From an uncultured Alteromonadaceae bacterium (GTDB taxonomy: Bacteria > Pseudomonadota > Gammaproteobacteria > Enterobacterales > Alteromonadaceae): a DNA stretch of 45,636 nt. Under the pieces are notes generated by a model, which was not told the DNA's origin, ran no database searches, and saw only the letters and a list, made by a program, of their open reading frames with translations. The DNA is taken from NCBI GenBank assembly GCA_938085045.1, contig CALKGI010000103.1:1-45636 (forward strand). The letters run 5' to 3'. Shown one piece after another: positions 1 through 8,012 of the stretch. How positions within the stretch are numbered: position 1 is the first letter of the stretch; each line of letters begins with the position of its first letter. Position numbers and translations under genes: made by a program.

Positions 1-2
1 CT

Positions 3-1601
3 GGCCTTGGCGGCGCGGGTTTTCCGGCTTACGTAAAATCTAAAAGCCTGCGAAAAGTCAATTACCTGATAATCAACGCCACCGAGTGTGAACCGTATAT
101 CACCGCCGACGACACTCTAATTCAGCGTGATGCCCAAGCAATTATTCAAGGCATTGATATTGTTGCCAGCATAGTCAACCCCGACATGATCATCATCGGC
201 ATTGAAGATGACAAACCCGCTGCCATCAAAAGCTTAGAGCAGGCGACTGAGCACCGTGACGACATTCATATTCGGGTTTTTCCGTCAAAATACCCCTCGG
301 GCGGCGAAAAACAACTCATAAACATATTAACCGGTCAGCAAGTACCTAGTGGCGGCATTGCCATCGATATTGGCATTTTGGTGCATAACATAGGCACGCT
401 TCACGCTATTTACAAAGCGGTAGTTTGTGACGAGCCACTTATCTCACGAATTGTGACAGTCACTGGCGGCGCGGTAAAATCGCCACAAAACGTAGAAGTA
501 TTGGTCGGCACGCCTATTAGTGATTTACTGCAATATTGTGATTTTAGTCCGGGCAAAAAGCAACGAGTGATCATGGGCGGGCCAATGATGGGCTTTACCT
601 TGGCCAGCACGGCGATTCCGGTAGTAAAAATCAGCAACTGCATTTTGGCCCCGCAAAAGAACGAATTGCCCGCGCCCGAAAACGAAATGGAATGTATTCG
701 TTGTAGTGCCTGCGCCGATGTGTGCCCGGTAAAATTATTGCCCCAGCAATTGTTGTGGTATTCAAAAGCCAAAGACCATGCAGAGGTAGAAGCCTACAAC
801 CTCAAAGACTGTATTGAATGCGGTGCCTGCGCGTATGTTTGTCCCAGCGAAATACCCTTGGTGCAATATTACCGAGTCGCCAAGGCCGAAATAAAAGCCG
901 AGAACTTAGAAAAACAATTGGCCGAAAAAGCCAAAGAACGTTATGAAGCCAGAACGGCACGCCTTGAACGTGACACCCAAGAGCGTGAAGAGAAACAACG
1001 CTTAGCCAGTGAAAAACGCAAACAGGCATTGGCAAAATCAGGCGGTAAAAATGCCGTAGCCGATGCACTGGCCCGAGTGAAAGCTAAAAAAGCCAAGCAA
1101 GCGGCAGAGGCAGCGGGTGAGGCAAGTTCGGATTCAACTGAACAAAAACCGTTAACTGGCGCAGCCGCGGCCATAGCTAAAGCCAAAGAGCGTAAACGCA
1201 AACAGGCCGAAGCGGCGCAGCAGCAAGAGACTGCACCTAAACCTGAAGTTGCAGCTGAATCAACGCCAGAGCCAGAACAAAAGCAAAGCACGGCAGACAA
1301 CGAAAAGCCTGAACCACAAGTAAAAATCAAAGCTGAACCGGCATCAACACAAAGCTGGACAGACAAAGATGGTAACCCGTTAAAAGGCGCTGCGCTGGCT
1401 GTTGCTAAGGCCAAAGAACGTAAACGTAAATTGGCGCAAAGTTCCAGTGAAACGCCAGACCCAGATGCACAAAAAGCCCCAGATAAAAAAGCAGCTGTAG
1501 CCGCAGTCGTCGCCAAGGCCAGGGCAAAAAAATTGGCCAAACAGCGTGAGTCGCAAGACGGCGCCGCACCAGCCCCAAAAGAAGATAGCCAAGACCAATG
1601 A
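3..1601 (+). CDS. rsxC: Electron transport complex subunit RsxC/RnfC (5' end missing)
   Basis: Peripheral iron-sulfur subunit of the Rnf/Rsx membrane complex, which couples electron flow between NAD(H) and ferredoxin-type carriers to ion movement; in enterobacteria the Rsx complex resets SoxR. The reading frame is open from base 3, so the N-terminal part lies outside the window. Two cysteine clusters of ferredoxin type are visible, CIRCSACADVCP (about nt 690-725) and CIECGACAYVCP (about nt 810-845), each expected to bind [4Fe-4S]. Downstream is a long hydrophilic tail (nt ~880-1598) with four related Ala/Lys/Arg-rich units built on the pattern AAAIAKAKERKRK. The stop overlaps the rsxD start (ATGA). 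Family assignment is secure; the tail is of unknown role and known to vary in length among relatives. Confidence 0.96.
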   Translation, partial: GLGGAGFPAYVKSKSLRKVNYLIINATECEPYITADDTLIQRDAQAIIQGIDIVASIVNPDMIIIGIEDDKPAAIKSLEQATEHRDDIHIRVFPSKYPSGGEKQLINILTGQQVPSGGIAIDIGILVHNIGTLHAIYKAVVCDEPLISRIVTVTGGAVKSPQNVEVLVGTPISDLLQYCDFSPGKKQRVIMGGPMMGFTLASTAIPVVKISNCILAPQKNELPAPENEMECIRCSACADVCPVKLLPQQLLWYSKAKDHAEVEAYNLKDCIECGACAYVCPSEIPLVQYYRVAKAEIKAENLEKQLAEKAKERYEARTARLERDTQEREEKQRLASEKRKQALAKSGGKNAVADALARVKAKKAKQAAEAAGEASSDSTEQKPLTGAAAAIAKAKERKRKQAEAAQQQETAPKPEVAAESTPEPEQKQSTADNEKPEPQVKIKAEPASTQSWTDKDGNPLKGAALAVAKAKERKRKLAQSSSETPDPDAQKAPDKKAAVAAVVAKARAKKLAKQRESQDGAAPAPKEDSQDQ

Positions 1602-2665
1602 TGTTTAAAATAGCCAGCTCTCCACACAATCACAGTCAAAAAAAGACGTCTGCTATCATGCGGACCGTGATCTTTGCCTGCATCCCCGGCGCACTCGCCC
1701 AATTCTATTTTTTTGGCGCTGGTAACCTCATTCACATCGCCATGGCGTGCGCAGTTGCGCTGTTTTGCGAAGCTTTTATTTTATCTCTGAGAGACAAACC
1801 CGTCAGAAAACACCTGCTCGATTACAGCGCCCTTTTAACCGCAGTGTTACTTGGCTTAAGTCTGCCTCCACTGGCTCCTTGGTGGATCACCGTCATTGGC
1901 ACCGCATTTGCCATCACGGTAGTTAAACAACTTTACGGTGGCCTCGGCTCAAACCCATTTAACCCCGCCATGGCGGGTTATGTATTACTGCTGGTGTCTT
2001 TTCCGCTGCAAATGACCATGTGGTTACCACCAGAGTCGATTCAGCACATTGACCTGACCTTTTTCGATTCACTGTCGGTGATTTTCACAGGCTTCACCAC
2101 CGAAGGTTACAGCGTCAATCAACTGCGTATGAACATTGATGGCATCACGATGGCAACGCCTTTAGACACCCTAAAAACCGACTTAACATTGGGCCTCACC
2201 ACGGCTGAGAGCATGACCAAATCGGTGTTTGGCGCATACGGTGGTTTGGGCTGGGAATACATTAACCTAGGCTTTTTGCTTGGCGGTTTATACATGCTAA
2301 AAACGGGCGTGATAAAATGGCAAATTCCCGTTGCTGTACTGGGCAGCATGGCATTTATCGCCATAGGTGGCAGCATAATCGACGCAGACCAAGCAGCGCC
2401 CCCAATGTTGCACCTATTTAGTGGCGCAACCATGATGGCCGCATTTTTCATCGCCACCGACCCAGTGTCGGCCTCAACCACCGACAAAGGCCGTTTGATT
2501 TACGGCTGCCTCATTGGTTTACTAACCTACATTATTCGAACATGGGGCGGTTACCCTGACGCCTTCGCCTTTGCTGTATTACTCGCCAATATGTGCGTGC
2601 CGCTAATAGACCAGCTCACCCAACCCAAGGTTTACGGCCACCCGGCAAGGGGCACCAAACAATGA
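1598..2665 (+). CDS. rsxD: Electron transport complex subunit RsxD/RnfD
   Basis: Integral membrane subunit of the Rsx complex, 355 aa, the usual length for the family. Many hydrophobic segments are visible across the protein, starting near residue 25. The motif SGATMM at about residue 277 matches the site where RnfD carries a covalent FMN on threonine. The start ATG overlaps the rsxC stop by four bases and the stop overlaps rsxG, so translation is probably coupled. A second ATG follows immediately (MMFK), so the true start is ambiguous by one codon. Confidence 0.97.
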   Translation: MMFKIASSPHNHSQKKTSAIMRTVIFACIPGALAQFYFFGAGNLIHIAMACAVALFCEAFILSLRDKPVRKHLLDYSALLTAVLLGLSLPPLAPWWITVIGTAFAITVVKQLYGGLGSNPFNPAMAGYVLLLVSFPLQMTMWLPPESIQHIDLTFFDSLSVIFTGFTTEGYSVNQLRMNIDGITMATPLDTLKTDLTLGLTTAESMTKSVFGAYGGLGWEYINLGFLLGGLYMLKTGVIKWQIPVAVLGSMAFIAIGGSIIDADQAAPPMLHLFSGATMMAAFFIATDPVSASTTDKGRLIYGCLIGLLTYIIRTWGGYPDAFAFAVLLANMCVPLIDQLTQPKVYGHPARGTKQ

Positions 2666-3306
2666 AAGACTCAATAAAATCTAATGGCCTTGCTCTTGCA
2701 GGTTTCGCCGCAGTTTGTACACTGTTGGTCGCATTGGTGAACCACTTCACTAAAGACACCATCAAAGAACAAGAGCAACGCGTGTTGTTACAAACACTAA
2801 ATGCTGTTTTGCCCGCATCAAAATACGACAACGAACTCAACAAAGACTGTATTTTGGTCACCCACCCAAGCTTGGGCAACGACAAGCCCCATCAACTGTT
2901 CAGGGCCACCAAAAATGGCATACCCGTAGCAGGCGTTATTGCAACCACTGCGCCAGATGGTTATACCGGTTCAATTGAGCTGATGGCAGCGATTGGCGTT
3001 GATGGCGTAATAAGTGGTGTGCAAGTACTCAAACACCGAGAAACCCCCGGCCTTGGCGACAAAATCGACGAACGAAAAAGCGATTGGATTAAAAGTTTTA
3101 ACGGTCTCCGAGTAAAAGGCAAAAACGACAAACGTTGGGCTGTGAAAAAAGACGACGGCATGTTCGACCAATTCACCGGTGCCACCATCACCCCACGGGC
3201 GGTGGTAAAATCAGTGAAAAGAACCGCTTTGTATTTTGCTGAGAACAAAGACCAACTGTTTGCCCAAGCCGTTTCATGCTTTGATGAAACTGGAGCGAAA
3301 CCATGA
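2662..3306 (+). CDS. rsxG: Electron transport complex subunit RsxG/RnfG
   Basis: FMN-binding subunit of the Rsx complex, 214 aa. There is one N-terminal membrane anchor (residues ~10-28) and a periplasmic FMN-binding domain. The motif FTGATITP near residue 175 contains the threonine expected to carry covalent FMN, and the segment [10 protein letters not shown] is typical of the family. I chose the ATG at 2662 because it forms the ATGA overlap with rsxD seen throughout this operon; an in-frame start at 2593 would run deep into rsxD. The stop overlaps the rsxE start by four bases. Confidence 0.97.
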   Translation: MKDSIKSNGLALAGFAAVCTLLVALVNHFTKDTIKEQEQRVLLQTLNAVLPASKYDNELNKDCILVTHPSLGNDKPHQLFRATKNGIPVAGVIATTAPDGYTGSIELMAAIGVDGVISGVQVLKHRETPGLGDKIDERKSDWIKSFNGLRVKGKNDKRWAVKKDDGMFDQFTGATITPRAVVKSVKRTALYFAENKDQLFAQAVSCFDETGAKP

Positions 3307-4085
3307 GTGATATTGCTAGCGAAGAAAGTAACGACGAAGTTTTACCAGAGACTCAAACTGAAACACAGCCCGAAAAAAACGCTGACATCAAAAAAGTCAT
3401 TGTCGACGGCCTGTGGAAAAACAACCCAGTATTGGTTCAACTGCTGGGCCTATGCCCATTACTAGCTGTAACCTCAACAGTCACCAACGCACTGGGCCTC
3501 AGCATTGCGACCTTAGTTGTATTGGTCGCTTCAAACGTCACCGTGTCGCTTATTCGAAATTGGGTCGCCAAAGAAATTCGTATTCCGGTGTTTGTTATGG
3601 TCATTGCGTCATTTGTGACTTCAATCGAATTGCTAATGAACGCTTATTCGTATGGTTTATATTTGTCACTTGGCATATTCATACCACTAATTGTCACCAA
3701 CTGCGCCATCATTGGCCGCGCCGAGGCGTTCGCCTCACGTAACAACGTAAAAATGGCCGCACTAGACGGTTTAATGATGGGCGCCGGGTTTACCTTAGTA
3801 TTAGTGATATTAGGCGCAGTGCGCGAAGTGCTCGGCCAAGGCACCTTGTTCGACGGCGCAGACTTGCTGCTCGGCCCTTGGGCTGCGAATCTTAAAATTG
3901 TATTGTTCCAAAGCGACACCCACTTTTTACTGGCAATATTGCCACCGGGCGCATTTTTCACCATGGGCGCGTTTATCGCTGTTAAAAACGTGATAGACAA
4001 CACAATGGATGAAAAGAAAAAGCAAAAAGAACCCGCAAAAACCATCGAGCGTGTACGAATAACCAAAGTATCTAGCGAACTCTGA
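3303..4085 (+). CDS. rsxE: Electron transport complex subunit RsxE/RnfE
   Basis: Integral membrane subunit of the Rsx complex, 260 aa. A charged N-terminal extension of about 30 residues is followed by the conserved start of the domain ([20 protein letters not shown]) and several membrane helices. [13 protein letters not shown] (about residue 136) is a characteristic family segment. RsxE with RsxA forms the membrane pair that holds iron-sulfur ligands in the bilayer. It is the last rsx gene here; nth follows after 33 nt, the classical gammaproteobacterial arrangement. Confidence 0.96.
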   Translation: MSDIASEESNDEVLPETQTETQPEKNADIKKVIVDGLWKNNPVLVQLLGLCPLLAVTSTVTNALGLSIATLVVLVASNVTVSLIRNWVAKEIRIPVFVMVIASFVTSIELLMNAYSYGLYLSLGIFIPLIVTNCAIIGRAEAFASRNNVKMAALDGLMMGAGFTLVLVILGAVREVLGQGTLFDGADLLLGPWAANLKIVLFQSDTHFLLAILPPGAFFTMGAFIAVKNVIDNTMDEKKKQKEPAKTIERVRITKVSSEL

Positions 4086-4118
4086 TTCCGTCATAAACAG
4101 GCCAGGTAAAGTAGACAA

Positions 4119-4754
4119 ATGAACAAAGAAAAACGCCATGAAATGCTAACTCGCCTACGCGACGATAACCCAAACCCGACGACAGAACTAGAATTCAACT
4201 CGCCATTTGAGCTGTTAATAGCCGTATTGCTGTCGGCCCAAGCGACTGATGTCAGCGTTAATAAAGCCACTGCCAAGTTGTATCCGATCGCCAATACGCC
4301 ACAAGCAATCCTCGATTTGGGTTTAGACGAATTAAAGAGTTACATCAAAACCATCGGCCTATTCAACACCAAAGCCGTAAACACCATAAAAACCTGCCAA
4401 ATGTTGGTTGATTTACATGGCGGCGAAATACCTGAAGACAGAGAAGCGCTAGAAGCCCTACCCGGCGTTGGCAGAAAAACCGCCAACGTAGTACTCAACA
4501 CAGCCTTCGGCTGGCCTACAATAGCGGTAGACACCCACATTTACAGGGTATCGAACCGCACCAAACTGGCAATGGGCAAAACTGTCGACAATGTAGAGCA
4601 GAAATTGCTTAAAGTGGTGCCAAAAGAGTTTAAGGTTGATGTTCATCATTGGTTGATATTGCACGGGCGTTATACCTGCGTTGCTCGCAAGCCGCGTTGT
4701 GGGTCTTGTTTGATTGAGGATTTGTGTGAGTTCTCTTCAAAGACAGAATTGTAA
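4119..4754 (+). CDS. nth: Endonuclease III (DNA glycosylase/AP lyase)
   Basis: Base-excision repair enzyme that removes oxidised pyrimidines and cleaves the abasic site; 211 aa, same length as E. coli Nth. The helix-hairpin-helix segment LPGVGRKTANVV carries the catalytic lysine, VDTHIYR carries the catalytic aspartate, and the C-terminal cysteines C-x6-C-x2-C-x5-C (from CVARKPRC) form the [4Fe-4S] site. The gene appears complete. Its end is the last recognisable core sequence before the accessory region, so the nth 3' flank is the likely integration hot spot. A diverged nth fragment also lies near 40.4 kb. Confidence 0.97.
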   Translation: MNKEKRHEMLTRLRDDNPNPTTELEFNSPFELLIAVLLSAQATDVSVNKATAKLYPIANTPQAILDLGLDELKSYIKTIGLFNTKAVNTIKTCQMLVDLHGGEIPEDREALEALPGVGRKTANVVLNTAFGWPTIAVDTHIYRVSNRTKLAMGKTVDNVEQKLLKVVPKEFKVDVHHWLILHGRYTCVARKPRCGSCLIEDLCEFSSKTEL

Positions 4755-4765
4755 ACCATAATACC

Positions 4766-4844
4766 GTCTAAAATAGCAACATAACCTTCTATTTCAGACA
4801 CATACACAAAAATAAATCGCACAAAATAGTTTACAGTCTATTTT
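4766..4844. other. Candidate island attachment site: inverted CTAAAATAG-type motifs
   Basis: Directly downstream of nth and upstream of the first recombinase gene lie two inverted pairs of related motifs. GTCTAAAATAG (4766-4776) faces CTATTTCAGAC (4789-4799), 11 bp with one mismatch. AAAATAG (4823-4829) faces CTATTTT (4838-4844). Such paired arms are what a tyrosine recombinase binds at an attachment site. A possible promoter for the first recombinase (TTTACA at 4830, TATGCT at 4851, short 15-bp spacer) overlaps the second pair, which would allow autoregulation. No second copy marking the other end was found in the window, so the role is inferred. Confidence 0.4.
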
Positions 4845-4890
4845 ATGCGCTATGCTTACCTTGTGCAATAAAAAAGCGGAAGGTAAGTTG

Positions 4891-6237
4891 ATGTTACAAT
4901 CACACCAATACAACACCCTGCGACTACACAAACACAAACTGGATACCGGTAAGATGTTCTTCGCCATTGTCGATGAATTCGAATTTCCAGGCATCGAAAG
5001 AACGCTATTTATTTCTCGCAAGTATGCACATGTAGCAACGTCGTCGGTTGAAACCTGTTTGTATGATTTGATTTTCTTTCTAAGATGCATGATGCTCTGC
5101 GGTTTTGAGCTTGATGAACAAATGAGTTGCGGAATCTTACCGCCCAGGCTAATCATAAAACGATTTGTTGAAGCAGCAGCCATGTCACAGAATGATGCTT
5201 TTGAATATATTACCGTTAAAACCGCAGCTGGTAACAAAGTAAAAAACCTAAACCTCAGTGACAGACAAATCAGTAATGCACTAAGTAAATCCAATAAACG
5301 CAAGTTGGTCAGAGTCAAAACAAAGAATGATCGGATTGATGCCGCCATTGCCTACACTGAATTCCTCTATAATCACCATGTAAAAAGACCATCCGACCAA
5401 AATGAAAAAGATATAGATCGCGTTATTAGTGATTTAAGAATGGCAAGAGGCAGACCAGGTAAGTCATCAACCCGGGCTAGTGCTGTCAAAGGACTTGAAT
5501 TTGAAGAAGTGATTGCGATCACGGAAAAGGTTGCTCCTCTTGCCCCAGACAATCCCTTTAAATCAGCCAAATGGCGCAATTCATTGTTGATACTACTTTA
5601 CGCATTCTCTGGCTTACGACGCGGAGCTGTGGCAAAACTCAAGATTAGCAATTTGGACTTAACTGGCAATGCCGACACCATTCGAATTACAAGAACACCT
5701 AACGATATAGAAGATCCACGCCACAATCCCCCGTCTCAAAAAACGCGTGAACACTTGGCCGTAATTCCATCGGAGTTAATGGCTGAAATAAAGGATTACT
5801 ACGAGTACACGCGTAAACGTTTTCCTGAATCTAAAAAACACACTTTCATCTTTGTCACTGAAAAGAATAATGCCAAAAGCAAAGCCGGTAGTCCTGTCAG
5901 TTTAGGTGTACACAATTGGATTCTTAACCGAATGTCTGAAGCGTTCGGTGTTCACCTTCATCCGCATCGTTTACGTCACAGCTTCGCGAGCTTACTTGAA
6001 ATGTTGGCAAAAAAATCTGGCTGGAGTGATGACCAAACATGGAACGTTCATAACGAACAACACGGCTGGGCAGTTGGTTCTCAGATGCGGTTGCTTTACG
6101 CCCGTTTGCAAATTTTGAAAGAGATGCATGAAGCTGGCCGACAATATGGCTCAGAAATATTTAAGAATAGGCAGCGCATGATTCGGGAAAAAACCAGCAG
6201 CGATGCCTCTGATTTAGTCGATAAAGGGGAAGGATAA
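4891..6237 (+). CDS. Tyrosine recombinase, first of three
   Basis: Site-specific recombinase of the phage integrase family, 448 aa. Catalytic boxes are visible: Arg in SGLRRGAV (about residue 243), HRLRHSF (about 358-364), and a C-terminal segment HGWAVGSQMRLLY whose final Tyr (about 402) is the likely nucleophile. I chose the ATG at 4891, preceded by AAGGT, over an in-frame ATG 39 nt upstream that lacks a ribosome-binding site. The stop overlaps the next start by one base (TAATG), so the recombinase genes form one unit. Multi-recombinase units like this occur in Tn554-type elements and gamma-mobile-trio islands; this gene would correspond to the conventional recombinase (TnpA- or GmtY-like). 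That correspondence is inference. Confidence 0.88.
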   Translation: MLQSHQYNTLRLHKHKLDTGKMFFAIVDEFEFPGIERTLFISRKYAHVATSSVETCLYDLIFFLRCMMLCGFELDEQMSCGILPPRLIIKRFVEAAAMSQNDAFEYITVKTAAGNKVKNLNLSDRQISNALSKSNKRKLVRVKTKNDRIDAAIAYTEFLYNHHVKRPSDQNEKDIDRVISDLRMARGRPGKSSTRASAVKGLEFEEVIAITEKVAPLAPDNPFKSAKWRNSLLILLYAFSGLRRGAVAKLKISNLDLTGNADTIRITRTPNDIEDPRHNPPSQKTREHLAVIPSELMAEIKDYYEYTRKRFPESKKHTFIFVTEKNNAKSKAGSPVSLGVHNWILNRMSEAFGVHLHPHRLRHSFASLLEMLAKKSGWSDDQTWNVHNEQHGWAVGSQMRLLYARLQILKEMHEAGRQYGSEIFKNRQRMIREKTSSDASDLVDKGEG

Positions 6238-8012
6238 TGCCGAGGACATCCAAGAAAGTGAGTACAACACCAACAACCCGTCCTGCTTGGTTGGATGAAA
6301 AAAAGCGTGAATCTGGAGAAGGTGCCACATTTTTGGTCAAGGATAAACTAGACAATACTTTTGAGAACAATCGCTATGATGACCTGTGGCAAATCACTGA
6401 GGAGTTTGGCAAAAAAGGTCAATTGTTGTCAACTTCCTTTGTTGATATGAGTTGGCTCAGTAACTCAGCGCTTTCACAAGAAGAGCAGGATGTCATCCGT
6501 CACGTTAGCGCACAACGACTTGAACGTGGACGTCAATTACAATGGTGGGCCCTCTCTCCTTTAAAAGCGCTTACTTCGTTGGACATTGAAGCATTTGAGC
6601 GCGTCTGGAAAAAACTAAGGTACAACGGAAAAATACAGTTAAAAGGATTAACTAACGCATTAGCCGAATACAAGGAATCTCGTTTTTCAGCGCTGCACCA
6701 AGCATTTAAAAATAGAATGATTCAAAGAGCCAAGCAGAATCCCTACTGTCCTCGCTCTGGCGCTCTAAGTCTACAAGAATATTCCGATATTCATCTAAAG
6801 ATGAATCAATTTGAACCTATCATTATGTCAGAAACCAACTTTGATGCATGGCTTGAAGAGCAGGTAATACAATACGGTGGCCAGACCTCAAACCAAGTAA
6901 CTTATCTAAACACCCTTTTTATGTACATGTCTTACTATTTTTCTATAGTGTTTGGCTTGCGAGCCGAGCAAATCAGACTCCTAAAATGGCAGCATTTTAC
7001 TGCAAACTTTAGAGGCACTGACGCAACAGAGCCGTTTCTGTTTGAGGGGGAAGGCTACTTGTGGCCTTTAGAGCTAAAGCAGCAAGATGATGAATCAAAC
7101 AGACCTCAAACAACACCTCTTTTGGTGCCAAATGAGTTCTCCGCGATACTAAATTGTTACCGTAAGATTATCACTAAAAAGCTGACACAATACATGGAGA
7201 GTTCAAGTTACTCTCTGACCAAAACCCAGTTGGAAGAGTTATTTTCTGTTCTACCTGTTATTCTGAACACGACTATTTTTGACGTAGCAAGCAAGGCTAG
7301 GCTAAAAGCTACTTCAGCCGAACATGTGTATCAACGGCTGCTTGCAGGCAACTGGTATTGCTCCTCTGATGTCATCAAAGATACGCCACAAGCATTAAAG
7401 AAGAAACTACACTTTGAGAGTTTTCGGCTGTTGCCCGATGAATACAATCTTAACCTAACGAGAATGCGTCATACCAAAGGTACTCGCATGCCACAATCAG
7501 GGTTCTCTCGTCCAGCTACGGCCGCTGCGCTAACGCACCTGGGGATTGGGTCCGTAAGTATCTATTTCGATGTCACACCAGAGCAACAAGCAGAGCTGGA
7601 CGATGCCAGAGGAGATACGGACCTACTAATTAGCGCAGCCGAGGGTCATTTTGAGAAAATGCTGAAAGCGCGCATCATTGATGAAATGAAAGAACATGAA
7701 GACGAAATATTTGATTTGGACGCAGGCAAGCTCGGAAAAAGAGAAAGCCTGCCAATGTGTAGGGGCTGCACAGAGACCAAGCCATTGAGCTGTTACGGCT
7801 GTACTAACTTTAAGCCGTTATTAACTGCAGATCATAATCAATTTTTGATGAAGGTAGAACAGGAGTACCAAGAAAAGCAGGCGTTTTACAAGCCGCATCA
7901 AATGCAAGGTTTGACCGATATGATGTTAAAAATCAAACTAACCATCAAAGTGTGTAACCATCTTTTAGATGGTCGTCATCTGCCTACTCAAATGGGAAAC
8001 CAACATGAGTGA
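6237..8012 (+). CDS. Tyrosine-recombinase-like protein with C-terminal Cys motif, second of three
   Basis: A 591-aa protein related to phage-type integrases. GLRAEQIRLLKW (about residue 241) resembles the first Arg box, RMRHTKGTRM (about 408) the second, and LTHLGIGSVSIYFDVT (about 430-446) the segment that carries the nucleophilic Tyr. The first His of the usual HxxR box is not conserved. After about residue 505 there is a CxxC-x8-CxxC motif (CRGC...CYGC), probably a zinc-binding module. It starts one base into the stop of the first recombinase and overlaps the third by eight bases. I infer that it acts with its neighbours in excision and integration. The catalytic assignment comes from motif pattern only. 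Confidence 0.78.
   Translation: MPRTSKKVSTTPTTRPAWLDEKKRESGEGATFLVKDKLDNTFENNRYDDLWQITEEFGKKGQLLSTSFVDMSWLSNSALSQEEQDVIRHVSAQRLERGRQLQWWALSPLKALTSLDIEAFERVWKKLRYNGKIQLKGLTNALAEYKESRFSALHQAFKNRMIQRAKQNPYCPRSGALSLQEYSDIHLKMNQFEPIIMSETNFDAWLEEQVIQYGGQTSNQVTYLNTLFMYMSYYFSIVFGLRAEQIRLLKWQHFTANFRGTDATEPFLFEGEGYLWPLELKQQDDESNRPQTTPLLVPNEFSAILNCYRKIITKKLTQYMESSSYSLTKTQLEELFSVLPVILNTTIFDVASKARLKATSAEHVYQRLLAGNWYCSSDVIKDTPQALKKKLHFESFRLLPDEYNLNLTRMRHTKGTRMPQSGFSRPATAAALTHLGIGSVSIYFDVTPEQQAELDDARGDTDLLISAAEGHFEKMLKARIIDEMKEHEDEIFDLDAGKLGKRESLPMCRGCTETKPLSCYGCTNFKPLLTADHNQFLMKVEQEYQEKQAFYKPHQMQGLTDMMLKIKLTIKVCNHLLDGRHLPTQMGNQHE

Noticed and set aside
941..1735. 264-codon minus-strand open frame over rsxC
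   Set aside because: Shadow of the Ala/Lys-rich tail of rsxC, whose low-complexity codons leave few stops on the other strand.
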